Assembly: GCA_964017045.1 (NCBI GenBank)
Contig: OZ024799.1
Coordinates: 32,258,236 to 32,322,235, forward strand
Length of the DNA stretch: 64,000 nucleotides
Direction: 5' to 3'
DNA from: Omphiscola glabra
Taxonomy: Eukaryota > Mollusca > Gastropoda > Lymnaeidae
The notes under the pieces are model-generated. The model was not told the DNA's origin. It ran no database searches and was given only the letters and a program-made list of their open reading frames with translations. The position numbers and the translations under genes were made by a program. Numbering within the stretch: position 1 is the stretch's first letter; each line of letters opens with the position of its first letter. This document shows positions 28,301-34,778 of the stretch, in pieces.

Positions 28301-31046
28301 GCCAACCCTAAATACTTGATAACCCACGTGTCTCACTCACAATATAAATCAGCAGAAGTCCAATTTCAACATATCATTTATTTATTTATTTATTCATCAC
28401 ACTGCACAGAATAAAGTTAACATTGATGAATAATAGAACTATGAATAAATAAAACTCAGTCACAATATAGCCAAACGTTCCAAATGCTATCTTCGTTTAA
28501 ATGCAACATGGTTTCTCCTCTAGTTCCTCCTTATCTATATGTGAATTTACGTTTCACTAAACTGGCACAAAACAGTGCTTTTGACTCAACTGTAAATTTA
28601 CATTGAACATCATGCTACAGAAATGTTAGCTTAAATTGACATAGTTTTTTTTCAAAGCTTATGTCATGACATTTTTCAACTCATAAATATTTTTTCTATT
28701 TGAAAACTCGATTTGATTTTATTTTAAACAAATAACATGATTATTTTTGGTTAAAGTTTACACGGTAATCTTAGAGTCAATCAAGGTTGACCAACCTGTC
28801 AACTTTTGACCAACCTGTCAACTTTTGACCAACCTGTCAACTTTTGACCAACCAGTCAACTATTTAACCAACCTGTCAACTTTTGACCAACCTGTCAACT
28901 TTTGACCAACCTGTCAACTTTTGACCAATCAATGCAAATTTAATAAATAATTAGATAAATTTTGATGTTTGTATGAGTTAAAAATTCTCTGTCTTTAGTA
29001 CAAGAGAAGGAACGTTTAAGAGGAACCTACAACGATGAAAACCCCGATCACTTCAATGAATTTGGAAAAGGGTAAGCACAATTATTCATCAGCTACTTAA
29101 TATTTTTACCCACAATAACTGATAAGCTTAATAGACTTCAAATGGGTCTACTAATAAATGAAGTTACTGCCAGTAGGACTCCAATTTATGTTCCTAATGT
29201 CAGTTTTTAATGAAAATAAGATATATATATAAAGGATATAATAAAACATATTGTACAGCTGTAGGTTATTTATAGAAATAGACTCATTGTAAAACATGGG
29301 AACAATGCTTCCAAAACATTAATAGGAAATGTTTACATCAGACATTGAAGTATGAGAACCCCTCCTCTAACAGACCATTCGTTTTCATAATGTACAACTA
29401 AATGTGTGACCTCTATAAGACTAGTCTCAAGTCAGGTGTACAGTTTATAACTAATAAGCACTGTACAGGAATGTGTCTTGTTGAAAACTCAGGCTTATGT
29501 ACCAGAGCCACTAACTCAGGCTTATGTACCAGAGCCACTAACACAGGCTTTTGTACCATGGCCACTAACTCAGGTTTATGTACCAGAGCCACTAACTCAG
29601 ATTTATGTACCAGAGCCAATAACTCAGGCTTATGTACCAGAGCCACTAACTCAGGCTTATGTACCAGAGCCACTAACTCAGGCTTATGTACCAGAGCCAC
29701 TAACTCAGGCTTGTGTACCAGAGCCACTAATTCAGGTTTATGTACCAGAGCCACTAACTCAGGCTTATGTACCAGAGCCACTAACTCAGGCTTATGTACC
29801 AGAGCCACTAACTCAGTCTTATGTACCAGAGCCACTAACTCAGGCTTATGTACCAGAGCCACTAACTCGGGCTTATGTACCAGAGCCACTAACTCAGGCT
29901 TATGTACCAGAGCCACTAACTCAGTCTTATGTACCAGAGCCACTAACTCAGTCTTATGTACCAGAGCCACTAACTCAGGCTTATGTACCAGAGCCACTAA
30001 CTCAGGCTTATGTACCAGAGCCATTAACTCAGGCTTATGTACCAGAGCCATTAACTCAGGCTTGTGTACCAGAGCCACTAACTCAGGCTTATGTACCAGA
30101 GCCACTAACTCAGGCTTATGTACCAGAGCCACTAACTCGGGCTTATGTACCAGAGCCACTAACTCAGGCTTATGTACCAGAGCCACTAACTCAGTCTTAT
30201 GTACCAGAGCCACTAACTCAGTCTTATGTACCAGAGCCACTAACTCAGGCTTATGTACCAGAGCCACTAACTCAGGCTTATGTACCAGAGCCATTAACTC
30301 AGGCTTGTGTACCAGAGCCACTAACTCAGGCTTATGTACCAGAGCCACTAACTCAGGTTTGTGTACCAGAGCCACTAACTCAGGCTTATGTACCAGAGCC
30401 ACTAACTCAGGTTTGTGTACCAGAGCCACTAACTCATACTTATGTACCAGAGCCACTAACTCAGACTTATGTAGCAGAGCCACTAACTCAGGCTTATGTA
30501 CCAGAGCCACTAACTCAGGCTTATGTACCAGAGCCACTAACTCAGGCTTATGTACCAGAGCCACTAACTCAGGTTTATGTACCAGAGCCACTAACTCAGG
30601 CTTATGTACCAGAGCCACTAACTCAGGTTTATGTACCAGAGCCACTAACTCAGGCTTATGTACCAGAGCCACTAAAGGAAGTCAAAACACATAGAAATAT
30701 AAATATCTAAACGTTATTTTTTTTTTATTTGCCTACAAAATATTTAGTTAAACAGATTTTTTTTAAATTTTAAATCCTAAGAGAGCAAAGGAACTCCAAA
30801 AATTTGGAGGCGTGGCCATAAAATTAAAAGACAATATTTTGCTTGTTTCGCAGAGATGAAAATGGTCTCAGAGGCAGCAACTCCTTTGACAGGGATGCTG
30901 AGAAAGTTCCACTCGATGAGGACACAGACAGTCTGGACTATGGGGATGATGACGCCAGCAAGTTCAATGAAGATGGATCCTTCATCGGCCAGTATGGACG
31001 GGGAGAGAAAGGAACAGATGGCACAAACGCCTCATCTATAGTTTAA
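1293..31046 (+). CDS. Neuroglian-like L1-family cell-adhesion protein, 3' part (15 exons)
   Basis: A single-pass membrane adhesion receptor of the L1/neuroglian family, which mediates neuron-neuron and neuron-glia adhesion and anchors to ankyrin. Fifteen exons (listed separately) join without a phase conflict into 769 codons ending in TAA. Order: last Ig domain (about residues 1-90), five fibronectin III domains (about 93-610), a short linker, one membrane span, and a 100-residue acidic tail. The tail holds [11 protein letters not shown], the ankyrin-binding FIGQY motif typical of L1/neuroglian. The family normally has six Ig plus five FnIII domains, so five Ig domains and the signal peptide lie upstream of the window. 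Every intron has GT..AG ends. The domain count, order and FIGQY motif fix the family. Orthology to neuroglian itself rather than another invertebrate L1CAM is inferred. Confidence 0.95.
1521..1690 (+). CDS. Neuroglian exon: second half of last Ig domain
   Basis: Acceptor CTCTGTCAG, donor AAAG|GTAAGG. It encodes FRWLKDG, the Ig core tryptophan strand, and the F-strand motif [11 protein letters not shown] with the second Ig cysteine, ending at ELRVK. With the preceding exon it forms a complete I-set Ig domain, the sixth and last of the family. NYT is a possible glycosylation site. Confidence 0.95.
1691..3744 (+). other. Neuroglian intron with homopolymers and a hairpin element
   Basis: No exon was seen. 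It contains a long C run (about 2071-2094), another near 2607, and the inverted repeat at 2794-2881 described separately. The rest is unremarkable AT-rich intron. Confidence 0.6.
2794..2881. repeat. Long inverted repeat with hammerhead-like loop
   Basis: Arms of about 33 bp (AGGCTTGAATT...AAGATGTG and the reverse complement CACATCTTATTGTCCT...AAGCCT) enclose a small stem CGGCTCTAAGCCG followed by AAACGTT. The inner part resembles stem II plus the GAAAC core of hammerhead ribozymes, but the CUGAUGA half of the core is not intact (GATGTG). It may be a relic of a Penelope-like element or an unrelated foldback element. Confidence 0.5.
3745..4121 (+). CDS. Neuroglian exon: FnIII-1 and start of FnIII-2
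   Basis: Acceptor TTTTTAG, donor GGACC|GTAAGT. It is the largest exon, 125 codons plus two bases. It opens with [14 protein letters not shown], the usual start of an FnIII domain, followed by KIKWAFD (B strand Trp), [24 protein letters not shown] (the Y-x-F-x-V-x-A-x-N motif) and the linker into FnIII-2 ending FLVVKWT. Confidence 0.95.
4760..4902 (+). CDS. Neuroglian exon: middle of FnIII-2
   Basis: Acceptor TTCTTTCAG, donor ACAA|GTTAGT. It encodes [20 protein letters not shown], the C-strand region of FnIII-2 ([12 protein letters not shown] is typical of the neuroglian/L1 second FnIII), and ends IEVGDIY. The reading continues in the exon at 6167 through a split lysine codon. Confidence 0.93.
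5338..5809. mobile_element. hAT-like element with TIRs and 8-bp target duplication
   Basis: The ends are TAGTGATGGGAC and its exact reverse complement GTCCCATCACTA. The element is flanked on both sides by the same 8 bp, GTAGAGTC (5330-5337 and 5810-5817), the target-site length of hAT transposons. The interior is rich in GATTCCGATACGATTCC-like motifs on both arms, and no transposase reading frame is visible, so it is a non-autonomous 472-bp copy. Confidence 0.88.
6167..6255 (+). CDS. Neuroglian exon: end of FnIII-2
   Basis: Acceptor TCTCTTCAG, donor GCAG|GTATGT. It encodes [20 protein letters not shown], containing the F-strand Y-x-I-x-V-R-A-x-N motif that closes an FnIII domain, then the linker to FnIII-3. 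Confidence 0.93.
6594..6724 (+). CDS. Neuroglian exon: start of FnIII-3
   Basis: Acceptor TCACACAG, donor TAAG|GTCAGC. It encodes [20 protein letters not shown] followed by GFRWDPVD and IRGEFSGYK, the A to C strands of FnIII-3. NVT is a possible glycosylation site. It ends in phase 0. Confidence 0.92.
6725..8035 (+). other. Neuroglian intron
   Basis: About 1.3 kb of AT-rich sequence. I see no exon, array or transposon here. Confidence 0.5.
8036..8258 (+). CDS. Neuroglian exon: rest of FnIII-3 with tetrabasic site
   Basis: Acceptor TATTTACAG, donor GGGAG|GTAAGC. It encodes [10 protein letters not shown], a polar loop with [13 protein letters not shown], then the F and G strands ([17 protein letters not shown]). 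The RRRR stretch sits in the C'-E region of FnIII-3. In vertebrate L1 the third FnIII domain is the one cut by plasmin-like and furin-like proteases at a basic site, so this may be a shedding site (inference). Confidence 0.94.
8460..9308. mobile_element. piggyBac-like element with TTAA ends
   Basis: An 849-bp block bounded by TTAA on both sides. The 5' end reads TTAACCCTTCACAAGGCAG, and the 3' end is the near-inverse GGCCTGCTGTAAAGGGTTAA. A further inverted pair (GGCCTGCACAAC near 9119 and GTTGTGCAGGCC near 9283) lies inside the right half. TTAA plus CCC is the piggyBac signature. A short minus-strand frame (about 8717-8911) has acidic, disordered sequence that could be a remnant of a transposase N-terminus, but this is weak. 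It sits in the intron 8259-10254. Confidence 0.75.
9834..9900. repeat. Dispersed repeat fragment (GCGCTGTACCCCAGCC family)
   Basis: TTAAAGCGCTGTACCCC followed by GGGCTGGGCTCACCGTGCTT. A related block lies at 52788-52875 (ATAGCGCGGTACAACAGCTC ... GGGCTGGGCTCACCCCGCTG). Two similar blocks in unrelated introns indicate a dispersed element, perhaps a SINE; its limits are unknown. Confidence 0.5.
10255..10377 (+). CDS. Neuroglian exon: start of FnIII-4
   Basis: Acceptor CCAATTTAG, donor GCAGAA|GTAAGT. It encodes [20 protein letters not shown] followed by [20 protein letters not shown], the A to C strands of FnIII-4. The phrase [15 protein letters not shown] is very typical of FnIII domains in neuroglian and related receptors. 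Confidence 0.95.
10929..11217. repeat. 18-bp minisatellite, about 16 copies
   Basis: The unit is TTATAGTGATAAATACAG with variants (GATCAATAC, GATAGATAC). Because 18 is a multiple of three, artificial open frames appear on both strands; they are not genes. Confidence 0.95.
13924..14106. mobile_element. SPIN-like hAT MITE, copy 1
   Basis: A 183-bp element starting CAGTGGTGCTCAACC and ending GGTTGAGAACCGCTG, flanked by a perfect 8-bp duplication GCCTAGAA (13916-13923 and 14107-14114). The internal CGGCGACCCCC and GACCCCCAAAGGGGTC match what I know of SPIN/URR1-type hAT elements. It has no coding capacity. Confidence 0.93.
14425..14581. mobile_element. MITE with CAGACCTGTTTAC ends, copy 1
   Basis: The ends CAGACCTGTTTAC and GTAAACAGGTCTG are inverted repeats, with inner GTACGATTTT motifs on both sides. 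CATTAT occurs immediately before and after (14419-14424, 14582-14587), a possible target duplication. A related copy in the opposite orientation lies at 26937-27108. Confidence 0.75.
16094..16570. repeat. Two adjacent minisatellites (26 bp and about 38 bp)
   Basis: From about 16094 to 16335 a 26-bp unit (GTGTGGTAAACTCGTGGTGT plus CACCAA) repeats about nine times. From about 16383 to 16570 a second unit (GACAACATGCTCTAATATGG plus TGGTACTCTGTTCTAGT) repeats about five times. The sequence just after resembles 62926-63170, so the arrays seem to lie inside a dispersed element. Confidence 0.85.
17663..17845 (+). CDS. Neuroglian exon: end of FnIII-4
   Basis: Acceptor CTGTTCCAG, donor TTTTAA|GTAAGT. 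It encodes [20 protein letters not shown], the E and F strands of an FnIII domain ([13 protein letters not shown]), followed by the G strand [11 protein letters not shown]. It is symmetrical in phase 1 with its neighbours. Confidence 0.95.
18511..18636 (+). CDS. Neuroglian exon: start of FnIII-5
   Basis: Acceptor ACTTTGCAG, donor AAAAAAA|GTAAGA. It encodes [20 protein letters not shown] followed by [15 protein letters not shown]. The NITW and YYIEYMKK segments are the B and C strands of the last FnIII domain. NIT is a possible glycosylation site. A short (ACACAGAAC)n tract follows at 18660-18704. Confidence 0.94.
19066..19945. repeat. 57-bp minisatellite, about 16 copies
   Basis: The unit contains CCAACCCATTCCCCATCAAA and GATGACACCAGTCCT. 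Later copies drift to CATCATAAAAAGATTGTGAT. The period is 19 codons, which makes a long open frame on the minus strand; its perfectly periodic content and lack of protein character mark it as an array artefact. It lies in the intron between the two FnIII-5 exons. Confidence 0.93.
20260..20433 (+). CDS. Neuroglian exon: end of FnIII-5
   Basis: Acceptor TATTTCCAG, donor TGTAG|GTAAGT. It encodes [20 protein letters not shown] followed by [20 protein letters not shown], the E to G strands of an FnIII domain. It ends in phase 1, matching both the cassette exon at 22417 and the membrane exon at 27470. Confidence 0.95.
20508..20616. repeat. 22-bp tandem repeat, about 5 copies
   Basis: The unit is GACTTATCACTGACAGTAGA plus CT. 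It starts about 75 bp after the donor of the FnIII-5 exon. Confidence 0.9.
21374..21556. repeat. 18-bp minisatellite, about 10 copies
   Basis: The unit is CACCCCACAGCTAGGTAT, almost invariant. It is open in several frames because of its 18-bp period; not a gene. Confidence 0.95.
22078..22402. repeat. Degenerate repeats before the cassette exon
   Basis: Repeated GTTGACATAACTACTGAGTT and CATGTGACTTTGTTCATGTAA blocks, then GACATAACTTGAAGTGTC blocks, run up to within about 15 bp of the acceptor at 22416, so the branch-point region of the cassette exon is repeat-derived. Confidence 0.75.
22417..22494 (+). CDS. Neuroglian cassette exon: juxtamembrane linker
   Basis: Acceptor CTGTCCTAG, donor GCAG|GTTACA. 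It is 78 bp (26 codons), phase 1 at both ends, so it can be skipped without breaking the frame: the exon ending at 20433 joins equally well to 27470. It encodes [20 protein letters not shown] plus EEPTLA, a Ser/Thr-rich extracellular stalk with NDT and NST glycosylation sequons. The donor is weaker than its neighbours' (GTTACA). Alternative use is inferred. Confidence 0.78.
23085..23807. repeat. 31-bp minisatellite, about 23 copies
   Basis: The unit is GAGAGGTGGCTCAGAAGCCT plus TTGTCTAGTTA. Sub-variants (TTGTCCAGTTAGAGAAGTGG) alternate in a higher-order pattern in the second half. Confidence 0.95.
24050..24322. repeat. 30-bp minisatellite, 9 copies
   Basis: The unit is GGACTATCTAATGGCAAACC plus ACTGTCTTAG, nearly invariant. 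It is open in frame because the period is ten codons; not a gene. Confidence 0.95.
26107..26303. mobile_element. SPIN-like hAT MITE, copy 2
   Basis: A 197-bp element starting CAGCGGCTCTCAACCTG and ending GGTTGAGAACCACTG, with a perfect 8-bp duplication GAATAGAG (26099-26106 and 26304-26311). It lies in the opposite orientation to copies 1, 3 and 4. It contains GACCCCTTTGGGGGTCG. Confidence 0.95.
26937..27108. mobile_element. MITE with CAGACCTGTTTAC ends, copy 2
   Basis: It begins CAGACCTGTTTACCCTCAAA and ends AGAGTAAACAGGTCTG, the reverse orientation of 14425-14581. The inner GTACATTGTACG is shared. No clear target duplication was found. Confidence 0.72.
27470..27595 (+). CDS. Neuroglian exon: transmembrane segment
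   Basis: Acceptor CTTTTACAG, donor CCCG|GTTAGT. It encodes [20 protein letters not shown] followed by [20 protein letters not shown]: a hydrophobic span of about 25 residues, then the basic stop-transfer KRNRG. It marks the switch from the extracellular to the cytoplasmic part. Confidence 0.96.
27705..28312. repeat. 42-bp minisatellite, about 14 copies
   Basis: The unit is GTTAAGTTACTCCAGCCAAC plus CCTAAAGTTACCTCAGCCAA plus CC, made of two related 21-bp halves. It begins about 110 bp after the donor of the membrane exon. Confidence 0.95.
28785..28926. repeat. 19-bp tandem repeat, about 7 copies
   Basis: The unit is AACTTTTGACCAACCTGTC. It ends about 70 bp before the acceptor of the first cytoplasmic exon. 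Confidence 0.93.
28999..29071 (+). CDS. Neuroglian exon: membrane-proximal cytoplasmic tail
   Basis: Acceptor CTGTCTTTAG, donor AAAGG|GTAAGC. It encodes [20 protein letters not shown] then FGK. A short charged segment in this position is usual in the family. The phase links it to the terminal exon through a split glycine codon. Confidence 0.92.
29489..30676. repeat. 27-bp minisatellite, about 44 copies
   Basis: The unit is GGCTTATGTACCAGAGCCAC plus TAACTCA, with one- or two-base variants arranged in larger blocks, so segments of several units have been duplicated. The 9-codon period leaves long open frames on both strands; these are array artefacts inside the intron between the last two neuroglian exons. 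Confidence 0.95.
30854..31046 (+). CDS. Neuroglian terminal exon: FIGQY tail and stop
   Basis: Acceptor TTGTTTCGCAG; stop TAA at 31044-31046. It encodes an acidic tail ([20 protein letters not shown]), then [20 protein letters not shown] and the C-terminus NASSIV. FIGQY is the ankyrin-binding motif of L1-family proteins; phosphorylation of its Tyr releases ankyrin in known members. The last residues S-I-V fit a class I PDZ ligand (Ser at -2, Val at 0), which is inference. Confidence 0.96.
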
Positions 31047-33740
31047 CACATGAACTAATTGCGCGCAGGCAACTTCCTAAGAACAAAGTTCCAGATGTTA
31101 TGTGATATTTGTTTTTGTTTGTTTCATGGCTGACTTTAAAAAATGTTTGATCATCTTAGTTGCTCTCTGTGTGATAAAATCTCGCTGTATGTGCGGTTGG
31201 GGAGGTAGGGGATGTTGTCATTTTGTTTTGACTGAAGGGAGCGAGATTTCATCAAACGGGTAGCTGTACTTCCTTTAGTCTTAATCCAAGAAAAAAGAAA
31301 AAAAAAATGGTCAGAAATTGTTTGCTATGCTGTAAGCAGTTTTAACACAACATGTGTTTGCATTCAAGTTTTTTGTCTTTGTTTTTTAAAGTTCATTTTA
31401 AAACCTGTCTTGATAAAAAGTAATCCTTTTGATAGGATCAAAACTGCTTTGTACCTTCTCTTGAAACATGTTTGATAGGATCAAAACTGCTTTGTACCTT
31501 CTCTTGAAACATGTTTAAAAATCAGATGTGATCAAATTGGAGGTTAGTCTAAGGTCACATATTTTGGCCAATATTACAGGGTTAATATAAGCTTCAGGAG
31601 CAATAATTAATACTATTTAGTTTTTACCAACATATACAAATATTTACTGATGCTCCCCCCTTGTAGTAGCTTATGCCCCCTCTTGAACTAGTTATGCCAC
31701 AGGAACCATAATCAGTTTTTTGTTTGTTTTTTTATAATGGGGTTTCTAGCTTACTGACTAAACTTGGTCTGGCTGCCTTTATGAAACTTTTGTATGTGTT
31801 TATGTCATGGCTTTGGTTGTGATGTGCTATTTATTCACAATGCTTTCCCAACTGGTCAGGAGGTTGTACAAGCTGCTCCTTGTTATCTTATTTGGTTTTA
31901 TTTATCTAGTCATGTGTGAAAACTCTTTGGCCATTTCTTGTGAAGGTTTTACTAACTGTATATATATCTACCTAGACATGAGCTACTTAATACATTGTCA
32001 ACTAAATTAGGATGATTGGTTTGCACTGAATACTGTAAGAATGTTGTCTTAATCTGTTATACAGGTTGTTTTAATCCATCATTACTATCTATATGTTATT
32101 GGTATGTAGCAGTCCCACATTCTTAAAGTCCCAAACAGCTCTTTATATGTTATAATTAATCAGCGTAATCAGTCATTTCTAATCCATCAATGGCTGTTGA
32201 GAGCTAAATAATTTGTTTTTTTTAAATAGTCCAGTGGACCATAATGTGACTGTCACCTGTAATTTCATAGACCCAAGATGATCGTATGTTTTTAAAGTAG
32301 TTCTGTAGTGGAACCCTTTTAACCCATCATGTGAACTATTTGTGCAGTAAATATTTATTTACAGTTTTAGCCATTTATCTATTTTAATGTGTTGGTTCTA
32401 ATGAGGTGAGACAGTGAATGGTTCATATTTATGTAATTATTAAACTGATTAGTCATTCATCGTTCATATGTGGATGATTATTGCAGGAAGATACAGTCAC
32501 CCTTTAAGATAGTGTAAAGTGAATATCTGAGTTTAAATTTTAAGTAGCCTAGAATTGTGCTACGCTTGTGTTCTGATGAAATTTAACTATGGCTGTGTGC
32601 AGTATGGTGACTGTCTTGTACACATGTTGCCCTCTTTCATTCAAGCACTAATGAGACATCTTTGTTCATCAAACATCATTTAGATGTGTTCCCATTTGGA
32701 GACTCAGGCCTTTAGTAAATCACAGAAAATAGCACACCGGTCCTTAAGTCGGTTTTGTATTGAAGTGTTTTAACAAAGGAATATGGAATGCTACTTACTT
32801 CCATAAAATGAATTGTAAAGAAATGAACCTTGGCGTGTACTTACGTCTATTTTTGTATGGCTGTATGTGGCGTGATCCTTGTGTTCTGTTGACTGATAAC
32901 TTTGTATAACTGTTGACTAATTGTCTTAAGTGTTGGTGACTGTGACACTGACCGTTGAGAGGTTTGATTGAATCCCACGCCATCTCTTTATAGCTGATCC
33001 TATAATCCTCAACCATTGATTCCCCACTTTGAACCTTGTCGTCATCATCCCTGCCATGCTCTTCAACATCACCATTTACACCATGTTCATCAATATTATT
33101 ATCGTATACTCAATACCAACCTTATTGTCAACACCATTTTCAAAGTCACCCATCATCTCTATACCAATAATGGTGCTTTTGATATGTTTTTTGAAGAATA
33201 TCCATTTTGCTTGTTTGCTGCGTAGATCTTGTGTCCAACCTCTTACAGCTAATGTTTTGCTGATGCTGTTGGCCACTCATTAGCCCTGTATCATTGTCAC
33301 TGTATCATTGTCACTGGTAGCATGCCTGCATCGCTTCTCACTGTTATACAGATATGTACATTTTTTACACTGGGTTTTTTTTTAACCAGCTTTAGTTGCT
33401 TGCCTCTTTCATCTGCTGTTCATCTCAGGTCTCCCGTGTTAAGAACTTTTTGTGTAACAAATGCATTGCTAAGTGTATGTTGTGTGGAGACACGGCCAGA
33501 CAATCTCCTCTAACGTATGTTGTGTGGAGACATGGCCAGACAATCTCCTCTAGCTCTTCTAATGATTATAAACCATCTGTCCGAGAAATCTTAATAAATT
33601 GTATCATTATTAAAATCCAGTTGGTATAAATTGCTTAGATTGTTCAACAAACTGATCCTGGTATACATTTCTCATCAATACATTGTAGTATGTGGAAAGT
33701 AAGGAAGGAATGTATGGTAGAGACAAATAAATTTATTGTG
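31047..33740 (+). other. Probable neuroglian 3' UTR
   Basis: AT-rich sequence after the stop with no splice-linked coding. Canonical AATAAA signals occur at 33593-33598 and 33726-33731, so a UTR of about 2.6 kb is plausible, but earlier or later ends cannot be excluded. It contains a duplicated block (GATAGGATCAAAACTGCTTT, twice at 31432-31515) and a short duplication at about 33473-33550. Confidence 0.45.
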
Positions 33741-34289
33741 AAACTAAACCAAAACAAATTTGCTTCATTCTCCTATCTTACTCCGTAATGCTGATCACTC
33801 ATAAAGTTTATGGTGATGCTCTAGAAATTGAGTATTTTTTTTACCCCAATAACTGCCTCAGATCTAGGATATATTTTTAAGTATTTCTTTATACACAAAC
33901 TCTTCATCCTTTTCTTTGTGTGCTTATATTAATTCCTCGCTTGATTTTAAATAAAACTCCTCAAATGCTGAACTAAAATTGTAAACATTGAAAGATTGAT
34001 ACAACAATAGATGTTCATACTTGTGTAACTAGATAAAAATGGCTAAGTTTTGTATCAGTAAGTACTTGAGTGTTTTTCAAATAACGTATTTAATTCCATT
34101 TTTTGTTGTATACATTCTTCATTTACCACAAAACTAGGAGTGTTCCTTGAAAATGTTGGATAACCAGTTGTTAGAAAGTTTTTGTGCAATAGTTTTTATT
34201 TTAAACGTTACTTTTTTACTTTATGTTTTCTACATGATTCTGTCCATGTTTTTTAAATAACCACAAGCTTTTATAATGTATTGGAATGG

Positions 34290-34778
34290 CTCCAAATGTC
34301 TCATCTAAACAGCTGTACAAACTACAGCCTTGTCTATAGAATAGGCCTACATCCAAATGTCTCATCTAAACAGCTGTACAAACTACAGCCTTGTCTATAG
34401 AATAGGTCTATATCCAAATGTCTCATCTAAACAGCTGTACAAACTACAGCCTTGTCTATAGAATAGGCCTACATCCAAATGTCTCATCTAAACAGCTGTA
34501 CAAACTACAGCCTTGTCCATAGAATAGATCTACATCCAAATGTCTCATCTAAACAGCTGTACAAACTACAGCCTTGTCCATAGAATAGGCCTACATCCAA
34601 ATGTCTGATCTAAACAGCTGTACAAACTACAGCCTTGTCTATAGAATAGGTCTATATCCAAATGTCTGATCTAAACAGCTGTACAAACTACAGCCTTGTC
34701 TATAGAATAGGTCTATATCCAAATGTCTCCTCTTAACAGCTGTACAAACTACAGCCTTGTCCATAGAATAGGTCTATA
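34290..34778. repeat. 61-bp minisatellite, 8 copies
   Basis: The unit contains ATCCAAATGTCTCATCTAAA, CAGCTGTACAAACTACAGCC and TTGTCTATAGAATAGGCCTA. Variants at the AGGCCTAC/AGGTCTAT junction mark subfamilies. Confidence 0.95.

Noticed and set aside
29402..30710. Open frames of over 400 codons on both strands
   Set aside because: A 27-bp array read in several frames at once. It lies inside a neuroglian intron whose exon phases match without it.
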